Part shown: one piece after another, positions 24,665-34,136 of the stretch | Numbering within the stretch: the stretch's first letter is position 1 | Layout of the letters: each line of letters begins with the position of its first letter | Assembly (NCBI GenBank): GCA_945876185.1 | Contig: CAMCMZ010000013.1 | Location: forward strand, 1-60,412 | Source: Candidatus Kuenenia stuttgartensis | GTDB lineage: Bacteria > Planctomycetota > UBA11346 | Direction of reading: 5' to 3' | DNA: 60,412 nucleotides | Translations under genes and position numbers: made by a program | The notes under the pieces: model-generated | What the model saw: only the letters and a program-made list of their open reading frames with translations | Databases searched by the model: none | Told to the model about the DNA's origin: nothing

Positions 24665-26014
24665 ATGGCACCTCGTTCGACCCGCCAATCCACGATCCGA
24701 CGCAAAGGCGCATTGCAGACTCCGGCAAAGGACACAAAGGACGAAAAGGGCGTTAAAGACGACAAGGCCGTTCTTCCTGCGGCGCCCGCCGCCGATGTCC
24801 CGGCCGCGGATCCGCATGATGGCCGGGCGACCGACAACATTGAGGTCGAACTGCCGCCAGCGTCTGAAAATTCTGCTGCGCCCGCCGCTTCGGCCGACTC
24901 CGCCGCGCCGGTTCCGGTGCAGAGCGATACCAAGTCCGACTCTTCGGTCGCGGAAGGCCGCGCCTCGGGCCGTTCCGGCCGTCGTTCCACCCGCAGATCG
25001 TCGCAGCGTTCCGGTCCGATCTCGGCGCGCCGCCAGTTGACCCCGGAACAACAGGCGGCGCGCAAGGCCGCCATCCGCACCGGCGCACTGATCGTCGGAG
25101 GTGCGTTCCTCGCCCTGGTGCTGGTGTTCGTGGCGGTGAAACTGCTCGGCGGCAGGAATCCGCGCCTCGTGCTGGCTGAAGCGGTCCTGCATGACAGCCA
25201 GGAAAAACTCGACCAGATCCGCCGCGGCATCGACACCGGCAACCCCGATCAGGCGCGTGAGCGCTACTTGACCGCGCTCAAGGCCCTGGCCGGCTGCAAG
25301 GAACTGGGCAATGCGGTGCAGACCCCGAACCGGGAGCAGGTCGTCGATCTCAAACTCGCTCTGCGCGCCTACGAACTGCGGGTCGAGATCGAGAAACTCG
25401 ATCCCGAGATCACCAAGGCCAGCAACATCCAGCGCGTCCAAACCAACTTCGAAGCCCTGACCGGACGGTTGGCCAAGCTGAGTGTCATGCCCGACGCCGA
25501 TCTCGACAAACTCGACAAGGATCTCCAGGCCTTCTGCGAAAACCCCGTCGAGATCGGCGGTGCCCGCAACGACCAGGCCCTCGCCGACTTCAAGGACAAG
25601 ATCACTGAGACCAAGCGTTTCGTCGGCAAGGTGGCGGACGAGCGCGCCCGCCGCCTGGCGAAGGTCACCACCGACCAGGTCACCGAAGCGACTTCCCTCG
25701 TCTATCCGCTGGTCCAGCTGGAGAAGTACCAAGAGGCCGAGGCCGTCATCGACGAGCGCGCCCGCAAGTTCCCCCAGGCGGACTTCGCCGCCCTGCGCGA
25801 CTACGTGGTCAAGGCCGCCGAGAAGGCCTGGGAAACCGTGGAAAAGCGCATCGCCAACTACCGCAGCGACTACACCGCCGCCGGTTCGTCCAACTCGGTG
25901 CGCGCCGCCGCGCGCCAAGCTGCGATCGAACGCCTGGATGCGGTGATCGCGACCTGGGGCAAGGAATCCTTCATCACCAAGGCGAAGGATCTCAAGGCCC
26001 AATTCGGCCCATGA
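24665..26014 (+). CDS. Single-pass membrane protein with a long helical outer domain
   Basis: This 449-residue protein has about 138 low-complexity residues (Lys/Asp/Ala/Pro, then Arg/Ser-rich RSGRRSTRRSSQRSG), a transmembrane helix at 139-161, and about 290 residues of helical sequence with Lys/Asp-rich coiled coils. The ATG at 24665 has AGGGA upstream. The much longer open frame to the left is a shadow of cas3. The stop overlaps the start of the Mur ligase gene (ATGA), so the two are co-translated, which hints at a cell-envelope role. No family is recognised. Confidence 0.7.
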   Translation: MAPRSTRQSTIRRKGALQTPAKDTKDEKGVKDDKAVLPAAPAADVPAADPHDGRATDNIEVELPPASENSAAPAASADSAAPVPVQSDTKSDSSVAEGRASGRSGRRSTRRSSQRSGPISARRQLTPEQQAARKAAIRTGALIVGGAFLALVLVFVAVKLLGGRNPRLVLAEAVLHDSQEKLDQIRRGIDTGNPDQARERYLTALKALAGCKELGNAVQTPNREQVVDLKLALRAYELRVEIEKLDPEITKASNIQRVQTNFEALTGRLAKLSVMPDADLDKLDKDLQAFCENPVEIGGARNDQALADFKDKITETKRFVGKVADERARRLAKVTTDQVTEATSLVYPLVQLEKYQEAEAVIDERARKFPQADFAALRDYVVKAAEKAWETVEKRIANYRSDYTAAGSSNSVRAAARQAAIERLDAVIATWGKESFITKAKDLKAQFGP

Positions 26015-27432
26015 GCGACGCCCAGGCTGCGCCGGACCATCGCGAACGCCTGCACTTTTCCGGCATCGCCGGGGCCGGCATGAATCCGCTGGCGCAGCTC
26101 ATGCGCGCCTGGGGCCATGCCGTGCAGGGGTCTGATCGCTCCTTTGACCAAGGCCAACAGGCCGACCTGCGCCGCCGCCTGGAATCCCAGGGCATCCGCA
26201 TTCTGCCGCAGGACGGAACTGCGATCCACGCCGCGCTAGACCGCGTGGTGTACTCGGCGGCGGTCGAACCCGACACGCCCGAGTTGATTCGCGCGAGGGA
26301 ACTGAAGCTCGCGTGCGTGGCCCGGCCGGCGCTGCTGGCCGAGGTCGTCGCCGCCGGCAATCCCGGCGTCGCGGTGGCGGGGACCAGCGGCAAGAGCACG
26401 GTGTCCGGGATGATCCACTGGATCCTTCTGCGCGCTGGCGTTGCGCACACCTTTCTGGGCGGGGCGCCGCTCGCCGCAGGTGCGGGGGCGATGGGCGGTT
26501 TCCAGGCAGGTCCGCACGGCGCCCCGGTGGTGGCCGAGGCGTGCGAATCCGATGGCACCCTGGTGGGATACCACCCCGGCGTCGGGCTGGTCCACAACCT
26601 TGCCCGCGATCATGGCGAGGTCGCCGATCTGCGGGCCCAGTTCCTCCGCTTCGCCGCCCAGTCGAAGCGCCTGCTGGTCAACGCCGGTTGCGCCGAGGCC
26701 ACCGCCCTGGCCACCGGCCATCCGGCGGCGGTGCACTATGGCGGTGGTGGAGGCCTCGGCGGCGAACTCGCCCTGGACGTCGTCGCGATCGGCCCTGAAC
26801 GGGCGCTGGGTGTGCTGCGTCCGGCCACGACCTCGCCCGGCGAACCCGCCGAGATCCTGCTCGACCTGCCGCAGCCCGGCGCGCATACGCTCGACAATGC
26901 GGTCGCCGCCTGCGTTGCCGCGCGCGCACTCGGGATCCCGCTCGCGGATTCGGCTCGGCACCTCCGCGAATTCCCTGGTATCTTCCGCCGTTTCGAGGTC
27001 ATCGGCACGACCGACACCGGCATCCGCGTGGTCGACGACTACGCCCACAACGGCGAGAAGATCCGTGCCGCCGTCGCCGCCGCCCAGGCCGGTTGCGACC
27101 GATTGCTGGCGGTCTTCCAGCCGCACGGCTTCGGCCCGGCGCGCTTCCTGCGCCCGGAACTGCGCACGCTGATCCCGGAGATCCTGCGCCCGCAGGACCG
27201 CTGGTGCTACGCGCCGATCTTCTACGCCGGCGGCACGGTGGCGAAGGATCTCAGCAGCCGCGACCTTTGCGACGACCTGCCGCCCCGCCTGCGCGCCGGT
27301 TGCGCCGACGACCACGCCGGCGTGTTGCGCTGGTGCGCCGAGACCGCCATCCCCAACGACACCGTGCTGCTGATGGGCGCCCGTGACCCCGCCTTGCCGC
27401 GCCTGGCGCGGGCGATCCACGATCTGCTGTGA
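26011..27432 (+). CDS. MurC/Mpl-like Mur ligase
   Basis: This 473-residue Mur ligase has an N-terminal Rossmann domain (LHFSGIAGAGMNPLAQLMRA), the ATP P-loop GTSGKST at 124-130, a central domain and the C-terminal segment VVDDYAHNGEKIRAAVAAA. The family attaches amino acids or peptides to UDP-MurNAc. Two features differ from housekeeping MurC: DYAHN in place of DYAHHP, and FQPHGFGPARF in place of FQPHRYTRT. A paralogue or Mpl-like recycling ligase is therefore as likely as the essential MurC. An ampG gene follows, which favours wall recycling. R1 begins 4 bases after the stop codon. Confidence 0.75.
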   Translation: MSDAQAAPDHRERLHFSGIAGAGMNPLAQLMRAWGHAVQGSDRSFDQGQQADLRRRLESQGIRILPQDGTAIHAALDRVVYSAAVEPDTPELIRARELKLACVARPALLAEVVAAGNPGVAVAGTSGKSTVSGMIHWILLRAGVAHTFLGGAPLAAGAGAMGGFQAGPHGAPVVAEACESDGTLVGYHPGVGLVHNLARDHGEVADLRAQFLRFAAQSKRLLVNAGCAEATALATGHPAAVHYGGGGGLGGELALDVVAIGPERALGVLRPATTSPGEPAEILLDLPQPGAHTLDNAVAACVAARALGIPLADSARHLREFPGIFRRFEVIGTTDTGIRVVDDYAHNGEKIRAAVAAAQAGCDRLLAVFQPHGFGPARFLRPELRTLIPEILRPQDRWCYAPIFYAGGTVAKDLSSRDLCDDLPPRLRAGCADDHAGVLRWCAETAIPNDTVLLMGARDPALPRLARAIHDLL

Positions 27433-27436
27433 CCCT

Positions 27437-27635
27437 AAAAATCGCAATTGCACCCCATCTGCGGCGTTGGTCGTCACCTGTCCTCGTCAGGACAGGTGTA
27501 TTCCACTGCCCACGAACGGATCTGGAAATTTGTTGGTCTGCTGCGGCCAAGGGACCGCGCGGCCACACCTGTCCTGAGGCGGCGCTGCCCAACTCCTTCC
27601 TCCCGCCTTGCATCTGGGGCGCACTTGCGATTTTT
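27437..27635 (-). repeat. R1 element, long form, reverse orientation (199 bp)
   Basis: The outer arms are those of R1 but in reverse orientation: AAAAATCGCAATTGCACCCC at the left and GGGGCGCACTTGCGATTTTT at the right. The core contains the perfect hairpin CACCTGTCC-TCGTCA-GGACAGGTG at 27475-27498 and a second ACACCTGTCCTGA near 27565. The right end of the element faces the stop codon of the Mur ligase gene, the same polarity as other copies near stops. Confidence 0.9.
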
Positions 27636-27697
27636 CCACGAACAATCTGGGGCTGGGAAGATGGTGGTGCCCATATTCGGGATTGGAGCCCATGGCG

Positions 27698-28927
27698 ATG
27701 TTTAGGGTGACAGATCGCGACATCCCCCGCCGCACCATCCCGGCGCTGCTGCTGCTCGGGTTCGCCTCGGGATTGCCGAGCGAACTGGTGGCGGGGACGT
27801 TACAGCAGTGGTTCGTCGATGTCGGCCTGAAGCCGGGCGAGATTGGCCTGATGGGATTGGTCGGACTGCCGTTCGCGCTGAAATTCCTCTGGGCGCCGGT
27901 GCTCGACCGCTTTGCGCCGCCATTCGGGTTGCGACGCGGATGGATGCTGCTCAGCCAGGTTCTGGTGCTGCTGGGTCTGGTGGCCATGGCGTTCCTGGAT
28001 CCGGGGCGGACGCCGAGTGCGCTCCTGATCGTCGCGACGCTGGTCGCGGTGATGAGCGCGACCCAGGACATCGCGGTCAATGCGATCACCTGCGAGGCGG
28101 TGGATGAGCGTCGGCTGGGCGCGGCGGCCGGCGCGGCGGTCTGGGGTTATCGCGCGGCTGCCCTGGTCAGCGGCGCAGCGGCGTTGGCGCTCGCCCAGCA
28201 TTGCGGTTGGAAAATCACCTATCTGAGCCTGGCGGGAATGATGCTGATCGGCGTTGCTGGCAGCTTGCTGGTGCCCGAACCGGTCCGGCTGCGTCCGCCG
28301 GGCACGTTGGCTGCGGCGGTGGTCGAGCCGCTGGTCGCGTTCTGGCGTGATCTCGGCCCGTGGCGATTGGCGGGACTGCTTGCATTTTCCCTGCTGTTCC
28401 GCCTCAGCGACCAATGGGCCGGGAATCAATCCGGGGTCTTCCTGCGCGAACTCGGCTTCGACAAGGAGGCGATCGGTTGGGCCCGGGGCGTGGTTGGATT
28501 AGTCGCGGCTGGGGTCGGCGTCGCTGCCGCCGGCTGGCTGGCGACCCGCTGGGGCCTGATCCGTTGCCTGTGGCTCGGCGGCATCCTGGGCGCCGCCAGC
28601 AACGCGGTGTACCTGCTGTTGGCAGGCGGGTACTGGCACGGCCCCTGGGGCCTGGGCACGGCGATGGCGATCGAGAACGCCTGTGGCGGTTTCCTGGCGG
28701 CGGTGTTCGTCGGCTTCCTGATGCGCCACTGTTCACCCGGCCAGGCCGCGACCCAGTACGCGGTGCTGACCGCCGCGTGGGCGCTGGGGAAATACCTCAC
28801 CGCGCCCGCCGGCTATCTGGTCGCGTCTGTCGGGTGGAACGGGTTCTTCGTGGCCTCCATCGCGGTCTGCCTGCCCGGTTTCGTGCTGCTGGAGTTGCTG
28901 GGTCGGCAGCAGCGTCCAACGACCTGA
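27698..28927 (+). CDS. ampG: AmpG-like MFS permease
   Basis: This 409-residue integral membrane protein with about 12 hydrophobic segments has AmpG-family signatures: ALLLLGFASGLPSELVAGTL, ALKFLWAPVLDRFAPP, GLRRGWMLLSQVLVLLGLV and the inner-loop motif SATQDIAVNAI. AmpG imports GlcNAc-anhydroMurNAc muropeptides for recycling. ATG 27698 was chosen because GGAG lies 9 bases upstream; ATG 27692 is also possible. It follows the Mur ligase gene and an R1 element and converges on the aminopeptidase gene with 13 bases between stop codons. Confidence 0.85.
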   Translation: MFRVTDRDIPRRTIPALLLLGFASGLPSELVAGTLQQWFVDVGLKPGEIGLMGLVGLPFALKFLWAPVLDRFAPPFGLRRGWMLLSQVLVLLGLVAMAFLDPGRTPSALLIVATLVAVMSATQDIAVNAITCEAVDERRLGAAAGAAVWGYRAAALVSGAAALALAQHCGWKITYLSLAGMMLIGVAGSLLVPEPVRLRPPGTLAAAVVEPLVAFWRDLGPWRLAGLLAFSLLFRLSDQWAGNQSGVFLRELGFDKEAIGWARGVVGLVAAGVGVAAAGWLATRWGLIRCLWLGGILGAASNAVYLLLAGGYWHGPWGLGTAMAIENACGGFLAAVFVGFLMRHCSPGQAATQYAVLTAAWALGKYLTAPAGYLVASVGWNGFFVASIAVCLPGFVLLELLGRQQRPTT

Positions 28928-28940
28928 CGGCTCAGTGGCG

Positions 28941-31562
28941 TCAGCCGCCCAGGCGTTTCTCCACCGCGTCGAGGCGCGCCTCCAACCGTTTGCGGGCGGT
29001 TTCCAGTTCATCGATGCGTTTGCTGGCTGCCGCCAGGGCGGTGTCGGCGGCGGCGGTTTTCCCGAGGGTTTCCAGGGCTTCGCGCAGGACGCGGCGGACA
29101 TTGCCGAAAGCCTCGCGGTCGAGCCGGGCGGACAGCGCGCTGCGGGCGGCCGGATCGCCGAGGTCGCCCAGAGCGTGGGCGGCGGCTGAGCGCAGGTGCA
29201 GGGCGGCGGTATCCAGGTGCGGTTCGATGAGCCGTCGCACCCGATCGCGCGCCGGGCGGTGGCGCGCACCCAGGCGACTGAGCGCGGTCACTGCAGCGCA
29301 GCGCACGTGGTCGGGTTCCTTGGTGTCGGCCAGGATCAGCGCGGCATCATCGACTGCAGCGGCTTCTCCGGACTGGCCGAGGCCGCGCACCAGGATCGCG
29401 CGCAGGCGCTGCTGCCAGGAATCGCGGCGCAGACGGGCACGCAGTTCCGGCGTCGCGCCGGGGTGTTCGAGCGCGGCGCGGGCGGCGAGGCATTCGCCCC
29501 GGCAGAGGTCGCTGGTCTCGGCGTCAGCCTGCGCGACCAGGCGGCGCGCGAGGTCGGCGGCCTCGGCTGCGTCGCGCACCGGTTTTGCCAGGGCGTTGGC
29601 GGCGGCGCGGCGCAGGCGCGGTTCGCTGAACTTTTCGGCGAGGGTGATCAGGTGCGCCCGTGCTGCTGGTTGCGCCTGGGCGCCAAGCGCGGCCAGGCAT
29701 TCGCGCCGCACCAGCTCGCTTTGGCTGGAATCTGCCACGGTTTTGGCGAGGGAGCCAAGGTCTTCCTGGCCCAGGTGCAGCTTGCCGAGAGCCACGGCGG
29801 CGCGTGCACGGGCCACGGCGGAAAGCGCGGGGCAGGCCAGGCGAGCGAGGTGCTGGCGTGCGTCGCCGGTTTCATCCCAGGTGCCGCAAAGCAGGTCGCC
29901 GTCGGGATCGAGCACGACCCAGACCGGGGCGCGGTCAGAGGGAGTCGCTGCCGCAGGTGACGGGCAAGGAATGACCAGGGTTTCCTTGGCTTTCATCACC
30001 TCGACGCGAACCCGCCCGGATTCGCCGGACGCGTCGCCCCAGGCGACCGCCAGCGGCAGACGATAGACCTGTTCGGCGTCGGTCGCGGCCTGGCGCTGCT
30101 CGACCTCGACCACGAGCTGGTTCCGGCCGGGATCGTGCTTCCAGGTCACCACCAGTTCGGGATGGCCGGCGCGATACACCCACTGGGCGAAGAACCAGTC
30201 GAGCGGTTCGCCGGTGGCGTCTTCGACCGCCTGGCGGAAGTCGGCGGTCTCAACCAGGCCGTGCGCGTGGCGCTGGAGGTACAGCGCCAGCGCTGCGCGC
30301 ATGCGATCGTCACCGAGGTGGCGGTGCATGAGGTGCAGGACGAGACTTCCCTTCTCATACGCCACGCGGTCGAAGAGTTCATAGGCGTCCGTGTAGCGAT
30401 TGGTGACCAGGGCACGGCGGTAGCGCGAGGAGTCTTCTTCCAGGTAGGCGTCGCGATTCTGCCATAGGTGCAGGGCGATCTCGTCTTCAGTTACGCTTCC
30501 CCGCCGCTCAGCCTGCAAAGCACCGGTCGCGCGCGCCTCCAGCCAGGTGGCGAAGCTCTCGTTCAGCCAGATGTCGGACCACGCCTTCATGGTCAGCAGG
30601 TCACCGAACCACTGGTGCGCGAGTTCGTGTACGACCAGGGAATCGCAGTCGACGTCCTCACGCGCCTGCACGGCGGCGTCCAGCACCACCCGGTCGGTGA
30701 TGGTGGTCAGGGTGGCGTTCTCCATCCCGCCCCACATGAAGCCGTGCACCACCGCATGGCCGTAGCGCTGCCAGGGAAACGGCGTGTGCAGAAACTCGGC
30801 GAACCAACGGATCGCCGGTGCGGTGGCGCGGAACATCGCCAGGGCGCCGGCTTCGTGCCCGCGTGGCAGCCAGTGCGTGATCGGCACCGGGCCGGTCGCG
30901 TCCTCGACCGCGACGAAATCTCCGACCACGAGGTTGAGCAGGTAGAGGACGTGCGGCCGGCGGTGCGCGTAGCGGGTGGTCGCGGTGCCATCGCCGTGAT
31001 CCGTGCGGGACAGGCGTTCGCCGTTCGCCACCGCCTGCAGGGCAGCGGCGTGGCGCACCGTGACGGCGAAGATCGACAGGTTGTTGGGATCGTCGAAGCA
31101 CGGGAACCAGTAGGCGTGGTCTTCCATCGCGCCCTGGGTCCAGGCCATGGCGACCTGCCGCTTTGCCGCATCAGCCGCGATGAAATACAGGCCTTTGCGC
31201 GGTTCGTTGGCGGTGAAGGTCAGCGCGAGGGTGAAGCGGTCGGGGATTCCATCGGGCAGCACCACCGCGACCTGGCCGGTCGATACGCTGAAGCGAGCCG
31301 GAACGCCGTCGATCGCAGCGGCGCTGATCGCCAGGTCGTGCTGATCGAGCACCAGCGTAGGTTCGCGCCGGCCGTGCGGCAGGAGTTCGACCTGGTGTTC
31401 GACCCGGCCATCGACGTGGCGGCGCTCCAGATCGATCCGCACGTCGAGTTCGACGTGGCTGATGCGGAAGTGGCGCGGCCGGATCCAGCGTGGCGGCGTG
31501 GCCGGATCGCAGAACGGTGAACTGGCGGGCGAAGCTGACGCGGCAAGGGCGATGGCGGGCAT
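28941..31562 (-). CDS. M1 family zinc aminopeptidase with HEAT repeats and a coiled-coil tail
   Basis: In this 873-residue protein, residues about 30-450 form the M1 peptidase core with the exopeptidase motif GGMEN (278-282, usual GAMEN) and the zinc site HELAH (312-316) plus the downstream Glu in WLNESFATWLEA. Residues about 500-820 are helical HEAT-like repeats. The last about 45 residues form a coiled coil (AAASKRIDELETARKRLEAR). No signal peptide is seen, so it is probably cytoplasmic. It removes N-terminal residues from peptides. The HEAT extension could aid docking. The ATG at 31562 has no strong binding site, so the true start may lie slightly downstream. Confidence 0.88.
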   Translation of the reverse strand: MPAIALAASASPASSPFCDPATPPRWIRPRHFRISHVELDVRIDLERRHVDGRVEHQVELLPHGRREPTLVLDQHDLAISAAAIDGVPARFSVSTGQVAVVLPDGIPDRFTLALTFTANEPRKGLYFIAADAAKRQVAMAWTQGAMEDHAYWFPCFDDPNNLSIFAVTVRHAAALQAVANGERLSRTDHGDGTATTRYAHRRPHVLYLLNLVVGDFVAVEDATGPVPITHWLPRGHEAGALAMFRATAPAIRWFAEFLHTPFPWQRYGHAVVHGFMWGGMENATLTTITDRVVLDAAVQAREDVDCDSLVVHELAHQWFGDLLTMKAWSDIWLNESFATWLEARATGALQAERRGSVTEDEIALHLWQNRDAYLEEDSSRYRRALVTNRYTDAYELFDRVAYEKGSLVLHLMHRHLGDDRMRAALALYLQRHAHGLVETADFRQAVEDATGEPLDWFFAQWVYRAGHPELVVTWKHDPGRNQLVVEVEQRQAATDAEQVYRLPLAVAWGDASGESGRVRVEVMKAKETLVIPCPSPAAATPSDRAPVWVVLDPDGDLLCGTWDETGDARQHLARLACPALSAVARARAAVALGKLHLGQEDLGSLAKTVADSSQSELVRRECLAALGAQAQPAARAHLITLAEKFSEPRLRRAAANALAKPVRDAAEAADLARRLVAQADAETSDLCRGECLAARAALEHPGATPELRARLRRDSWQQRLRAILVRGLGQSGEAAAVDDAALILADTKEPDHVRCAAVTALSRLGARHRPARDRVRRLIEPHLDTAALHLRSAAAHALGDLGDPAARSALSARLDREAFGNVRRVLREALETLGKTAAADTALAAASKRIDELETARKRLEARLDAVEKRLGG

Positions 31563-31629
31563 CGCGGCATGCTCGGCTGGCCGGCCGCAGGCTCAACGCC
31601 GATGGCCGGGATCAGGTCGGGGCGCCATC

Positions 31630-31790
31630 CTAAGAACACGCTGCAATTTGTAGCAGCACAGTTGAGTTGATGGCCACAAAGAACACAAAGGCCACAAATC
31701 GCCAGCCTAGGGGATCCTTGTGTTCTCTGGGGCCATCTCCTGCTGCAAAAGGTTACGACGAGTTCTTTGGAAGGCAGCAAGGCAGCCTGG
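31630..31790. repeat. R3 palindromic element (CACAAAG type), extended form
   Basis: The inner arms GGCCACAAAGAACACAAAGG and CCTTGTGTTCTCTGGGGCC surround a short loop. They are enclosed by outer arms AAGAACACGCTGCAATTTGT on the left and GCTGCAAAAGG followed by GAGTTCTTTGGAAGG on the right, which are reverse complements with mismatches. The element ends 5 bases before the stop codon of the STAS gene at 31796. Confidence 0.75.
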
Positions 31791-31795
31791 GGATA

Positions 31796-32389
31796 TCAGG
31801 GTCCGGTCACCGTCTTGAACTGGCCGGTGGCGCGCGAGCGGTTTACCAGTTCGACCAGCGCGCCATGCAGATCGGCGTGGATGGGCACCAGGTTGGTGAT
31901 CCCGACCAGTTCGAAGACTTTCTTCACCGGTTCGCTGCCCCGGAACAGGTGCAGGTTCAGGCGTTCAGCATGGCCGGCGAAGGCGGCGAGGGCGGTGGAG
32001 TTGAGGTAGCTCAGGGCATGGCAATCGAAGACCACGCCGATCAGGCTCTTGGCATCAAGGCCCTTCAGCGACTCGCCTAGGTGGTGGCCCTCATCCAGAT
32101 CAAGCCTGCCAGGGAAGGTGAGCTGATGGATCTGCGGCCCACGGCCGAAGGTGTAGGCGTAGAGGCCGCTGACCGGTGCTCCCGGCTGACCGATGCGGGC
32201 CTTGTCGACCATCAGGCGCACTTTCACCCCCGGCAGCCGGGCGCGGGTGTATGCCGCCACCAGGACCTGGGCCGTCGCCAGCGCCGCCGGCATCGAACTG
32301 GCCGCCGCGGTGACCTGCACCGGGATCACCTGGGCGTCGGCGCCGTCGACCTGGAAAGGCAGCATGACTGGAATGGTAAACAGCGGCAT
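31796..32389 (-). CDS. STAS domain protein (anti-anti-sigma-like)
   Basis: The C-terminal half of this 197-residue protein has the STAS pattern: VVFDCHALSYLNSTALAAFA, where the Ser after LN is the position phosphorylated in SpoIIAA-type proteins, then LHLFRGSEPVKKVFELVGIT. The N-terminal half (MPLFTIPVMLPFQVDGADAQ) is unassigned and may be a phosphatase-regulator or ligand-binding domain. The start at 32389 excludes an upstream extension that runs through element R2. It is probably part of a partner-switching or sulfate-transporter-like regulatory pathway. No kinase partner is adjacent. Confidence 0.75.
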   Translation of the reverse strand: MPLFTIPVMLPFQVDGADAQVIPVQVTAAASSMPAALATAQVLVAAYTRARLPGVKVRLMVDKARIGQPGAPVSGLYAYTFGRGPQIHQLTFPGRLDLDEGHHLGESLKGLDAKSLIGVVFDCHALSYLNSTALAAFAGHAERLNLHLFRGSEPVKKVFELVGITNLVPIHADLHGALVELVNRSRATGQFKTVTGP

Positions 32390-32459
32390 GGGGTTCCCGG
32401 ACGGAGTCTGACGCAAGTATCGAGCCGTTCCATTGGCGAATGGGCTGACGGAACGGGGC

Positions 32460-32548
32460 GCCTCAAAAGTCGGCCTTCCTGGGAGCGCCGGCGTCTCGCC
32501 GGCCGAAAAAGCAGCATCCAAAGGATGCCACCAACCGACTTTTGAGGC
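32460..32548 (+). repeat. R2 palindromic element
   Basis: The outer arms are CCTCAAAAGTCGG and CCGACTTTTGAGG, with the same inner hairpins as at 6354. It lies in the 245-base gap between lysA (stop at 32635) and the STAS gene start, in the same orientation as the other R2 copies. Confidence 0.9.
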
Positions 32549-32634
32549 AGCCTGGCTGCCGGAACCGGAAACGCAGTCTGTGATGGATCAGCGGCTTGGG
32601 CGAACAACCACCATCACCGCCATTGCCACTGCCG

Positions 32635-33834
32635 TCACCACTCCCAGGCCGACAGCAGTTCGTCCACGGTCTGTCGGCGGCGCGCGAGGCGCACCAGATC
32701 GCCGTCTAGGACCACCTCGGCCGGCAGCGGGCGGGTGTTGTAGGTGCTGGCCATGGCGCTGCCGTATGCCCCGGCGTCGCCGATCGCCAACACATCGCCG
32801 GGCTGGGGTGCGGGCAGCATTCTATCGCGCGCGAAGATATCGCCGGATTCGCAGATGTTGCCGACCACGTCGACCTTCTGCGGTGCTGCGTCGGGCCGGC
32901 TGAGGTTGGCGATGCGGTGGTAGGCGCCGTACATGGTTGGACGCACGAGGTGGTTGAAGCCGCTGTCGCAGCCGGCGAAGGTCCGGCCGTCCGGACCCGG
33001 ATTGGTCTTCACGCTGGTGACCGTGGTCAGCAACGTGCCCGATTCGGCGACCAGGAAGCGGCCCGGCTCCAGGCGTAGTTCCAGCGGGCGTCCATAGGCG
33101 GCGCAGAACTCCGCCATCAGGCGCGACACCTCGGCCCCGACGCGGGCGAGATCGATGGGGCCGTCATCCGGCTTGTAGGGGATGCCGAGGCCGCCGCCGA
33201 AATCGATGAACTCCAGGTTTGGCAGTTGCCGCGCGACGCTGAGCAGCACACCGCAGGCGCGCACGAAAGCGTCGGCGTCCAGAAAACCCGAGCCGATGTG
33301 CATGTGGCAGCCGACGACCTTGAGCGCCGAACCGCGCTCGACCGCGCGCACCTGATCGACCAGGGAATAGTGGACACCGAACTTGGTCAGCGGTCCGGCG
33401 GTGCAGATTTTTTCATGCGCGCCCGCCCCGATGTCGGGGTTGAAGCGCACCGCGGCGCGGGTCGCCCCGGCCTGAGCGAGGCGTTGCAGGCGGTCGAGGC
33501 TGCCGCAGTTCACGAGCACGTTTTGCGCGAGCGCAGCGGTCTGCTCGGCGTCGGTCATGTTGTTTTCGGTGTACAGCACCTTGGCCGAATCGACGCCAAG
33601 GCGCAGCGCCAGCGCGACCTCGCCGGGCGAGACCGCGTCAACGCCGAAGCCTTCGGCCACGATGGCCTGCGCCACTGCCGGCACCGGGTTGGCCTTGATC
33701 GCGAACAGCGGCTGGAACGGCCGCCAGGTGACCGCAGCCAGCAACGCGCGGGCGCGGGCGCGAACGGTCGCCAGGTCGTAGACGTAGAGCGGGGTGCCGA
33801 AACGGGCCGCGAGATCGAGGAGGGGGCGGCTCAT
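32635..33834 (-). CDS. lysA: Diaminopimelate decarboxylase
   Basis: This 399-residue PLP enzyme of the alanine-racemase fold (type III) catalyses meso-diaminopimelate to L-lysine plus CO2, the last step of lysine synthesis. The PLP lysine is Lys47 in LFAIKANP. Other signatures are VGCHMHIGSGF, FIDFGGGLGIPYKPDDGP, LRLEPGRFLVAESG, GNICESGDIFARDR and the substrate-site Tyr in YNTRPLP. Its length fits the family. Lysine and DAP supply also link it to the cell-wall genes nearby. Confidence 0.95.
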   Translation of the reverse strand: MSRPLLDLAARFGTPLYVYDLATVRARARALLAAVTWRPFQPLFAIKANPVPAVAQAIVAEGFGVDAVSPGEVALALRLGVDSAKVLYTENNMTDAEQTAALAQNVLVNCGSLDRLQRLAQAGATRAAVRFNPDIGAGAHEKICTAGPLTKFGVHYSLVDQVRAVERGSALKVVGCHMHIGSGFLDADAFVRACGVLLSVARQLPNLEFIDFGGGLGIPYKPDDGPIDLARVGAEVSRLMAEFCAAYGRPLELRLEPGRFLVAESGTLLTTVTSVKTNPGPDGRTFAGCDSGFNHLVRPTMYGAYHRIANLSRPDAAPQKVDVVGNICESGDIFARDRMLPAPQPGDVLAIGDAGAYGSAMASTYNTRPLPAEVVLDGDLVRLARRRQTVDELLSAWEW

Positions 33835-33904
33835 GCTGGAGTCCTGCCGGGGTTCACAGAGTCGGAGTCGAGGCTCACTGTTGGGCTAAACATCGAATTC
33901 GCGC

Positions 33905-34080
33905 AAAAATCGCAAGTGCGCCCCAGATGCAAGGCGGGAGGAGGGAGTTTGGCAGCGCCCCGTCAGGACAGGTGTGACCGCACGGTTGCTTGTCCATAAG
34001 CGAGTGACCAGATCCACGGAATCTCCCGATGGTCATGTGAAACACCTGTCCTGATGAAGACAACCGACGACCAACGCAGC
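33905..34080 (+). repeat. R1 element, long form lacking its right arm
   Basis: The left arm AAAAATCGCAAGTGCGCCCC and the long core are present, but the sequence switches to unrelated DNA after AACGCAGCAG and lacks GGGGTGCAATTGCGATTTTT. The core differs from the next copy by about two bases in roughly 175. The upstream flank GAATTCGC is also shared, so this is a 232-bp tandem duplication. Confidence 0.9.
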
Positions 34081-34136
34081 AGTTGATTGCAGGCGAGAAC
34101 GCTCATTTAGGAGAATTTCCTTTGACGAATTCGCTC

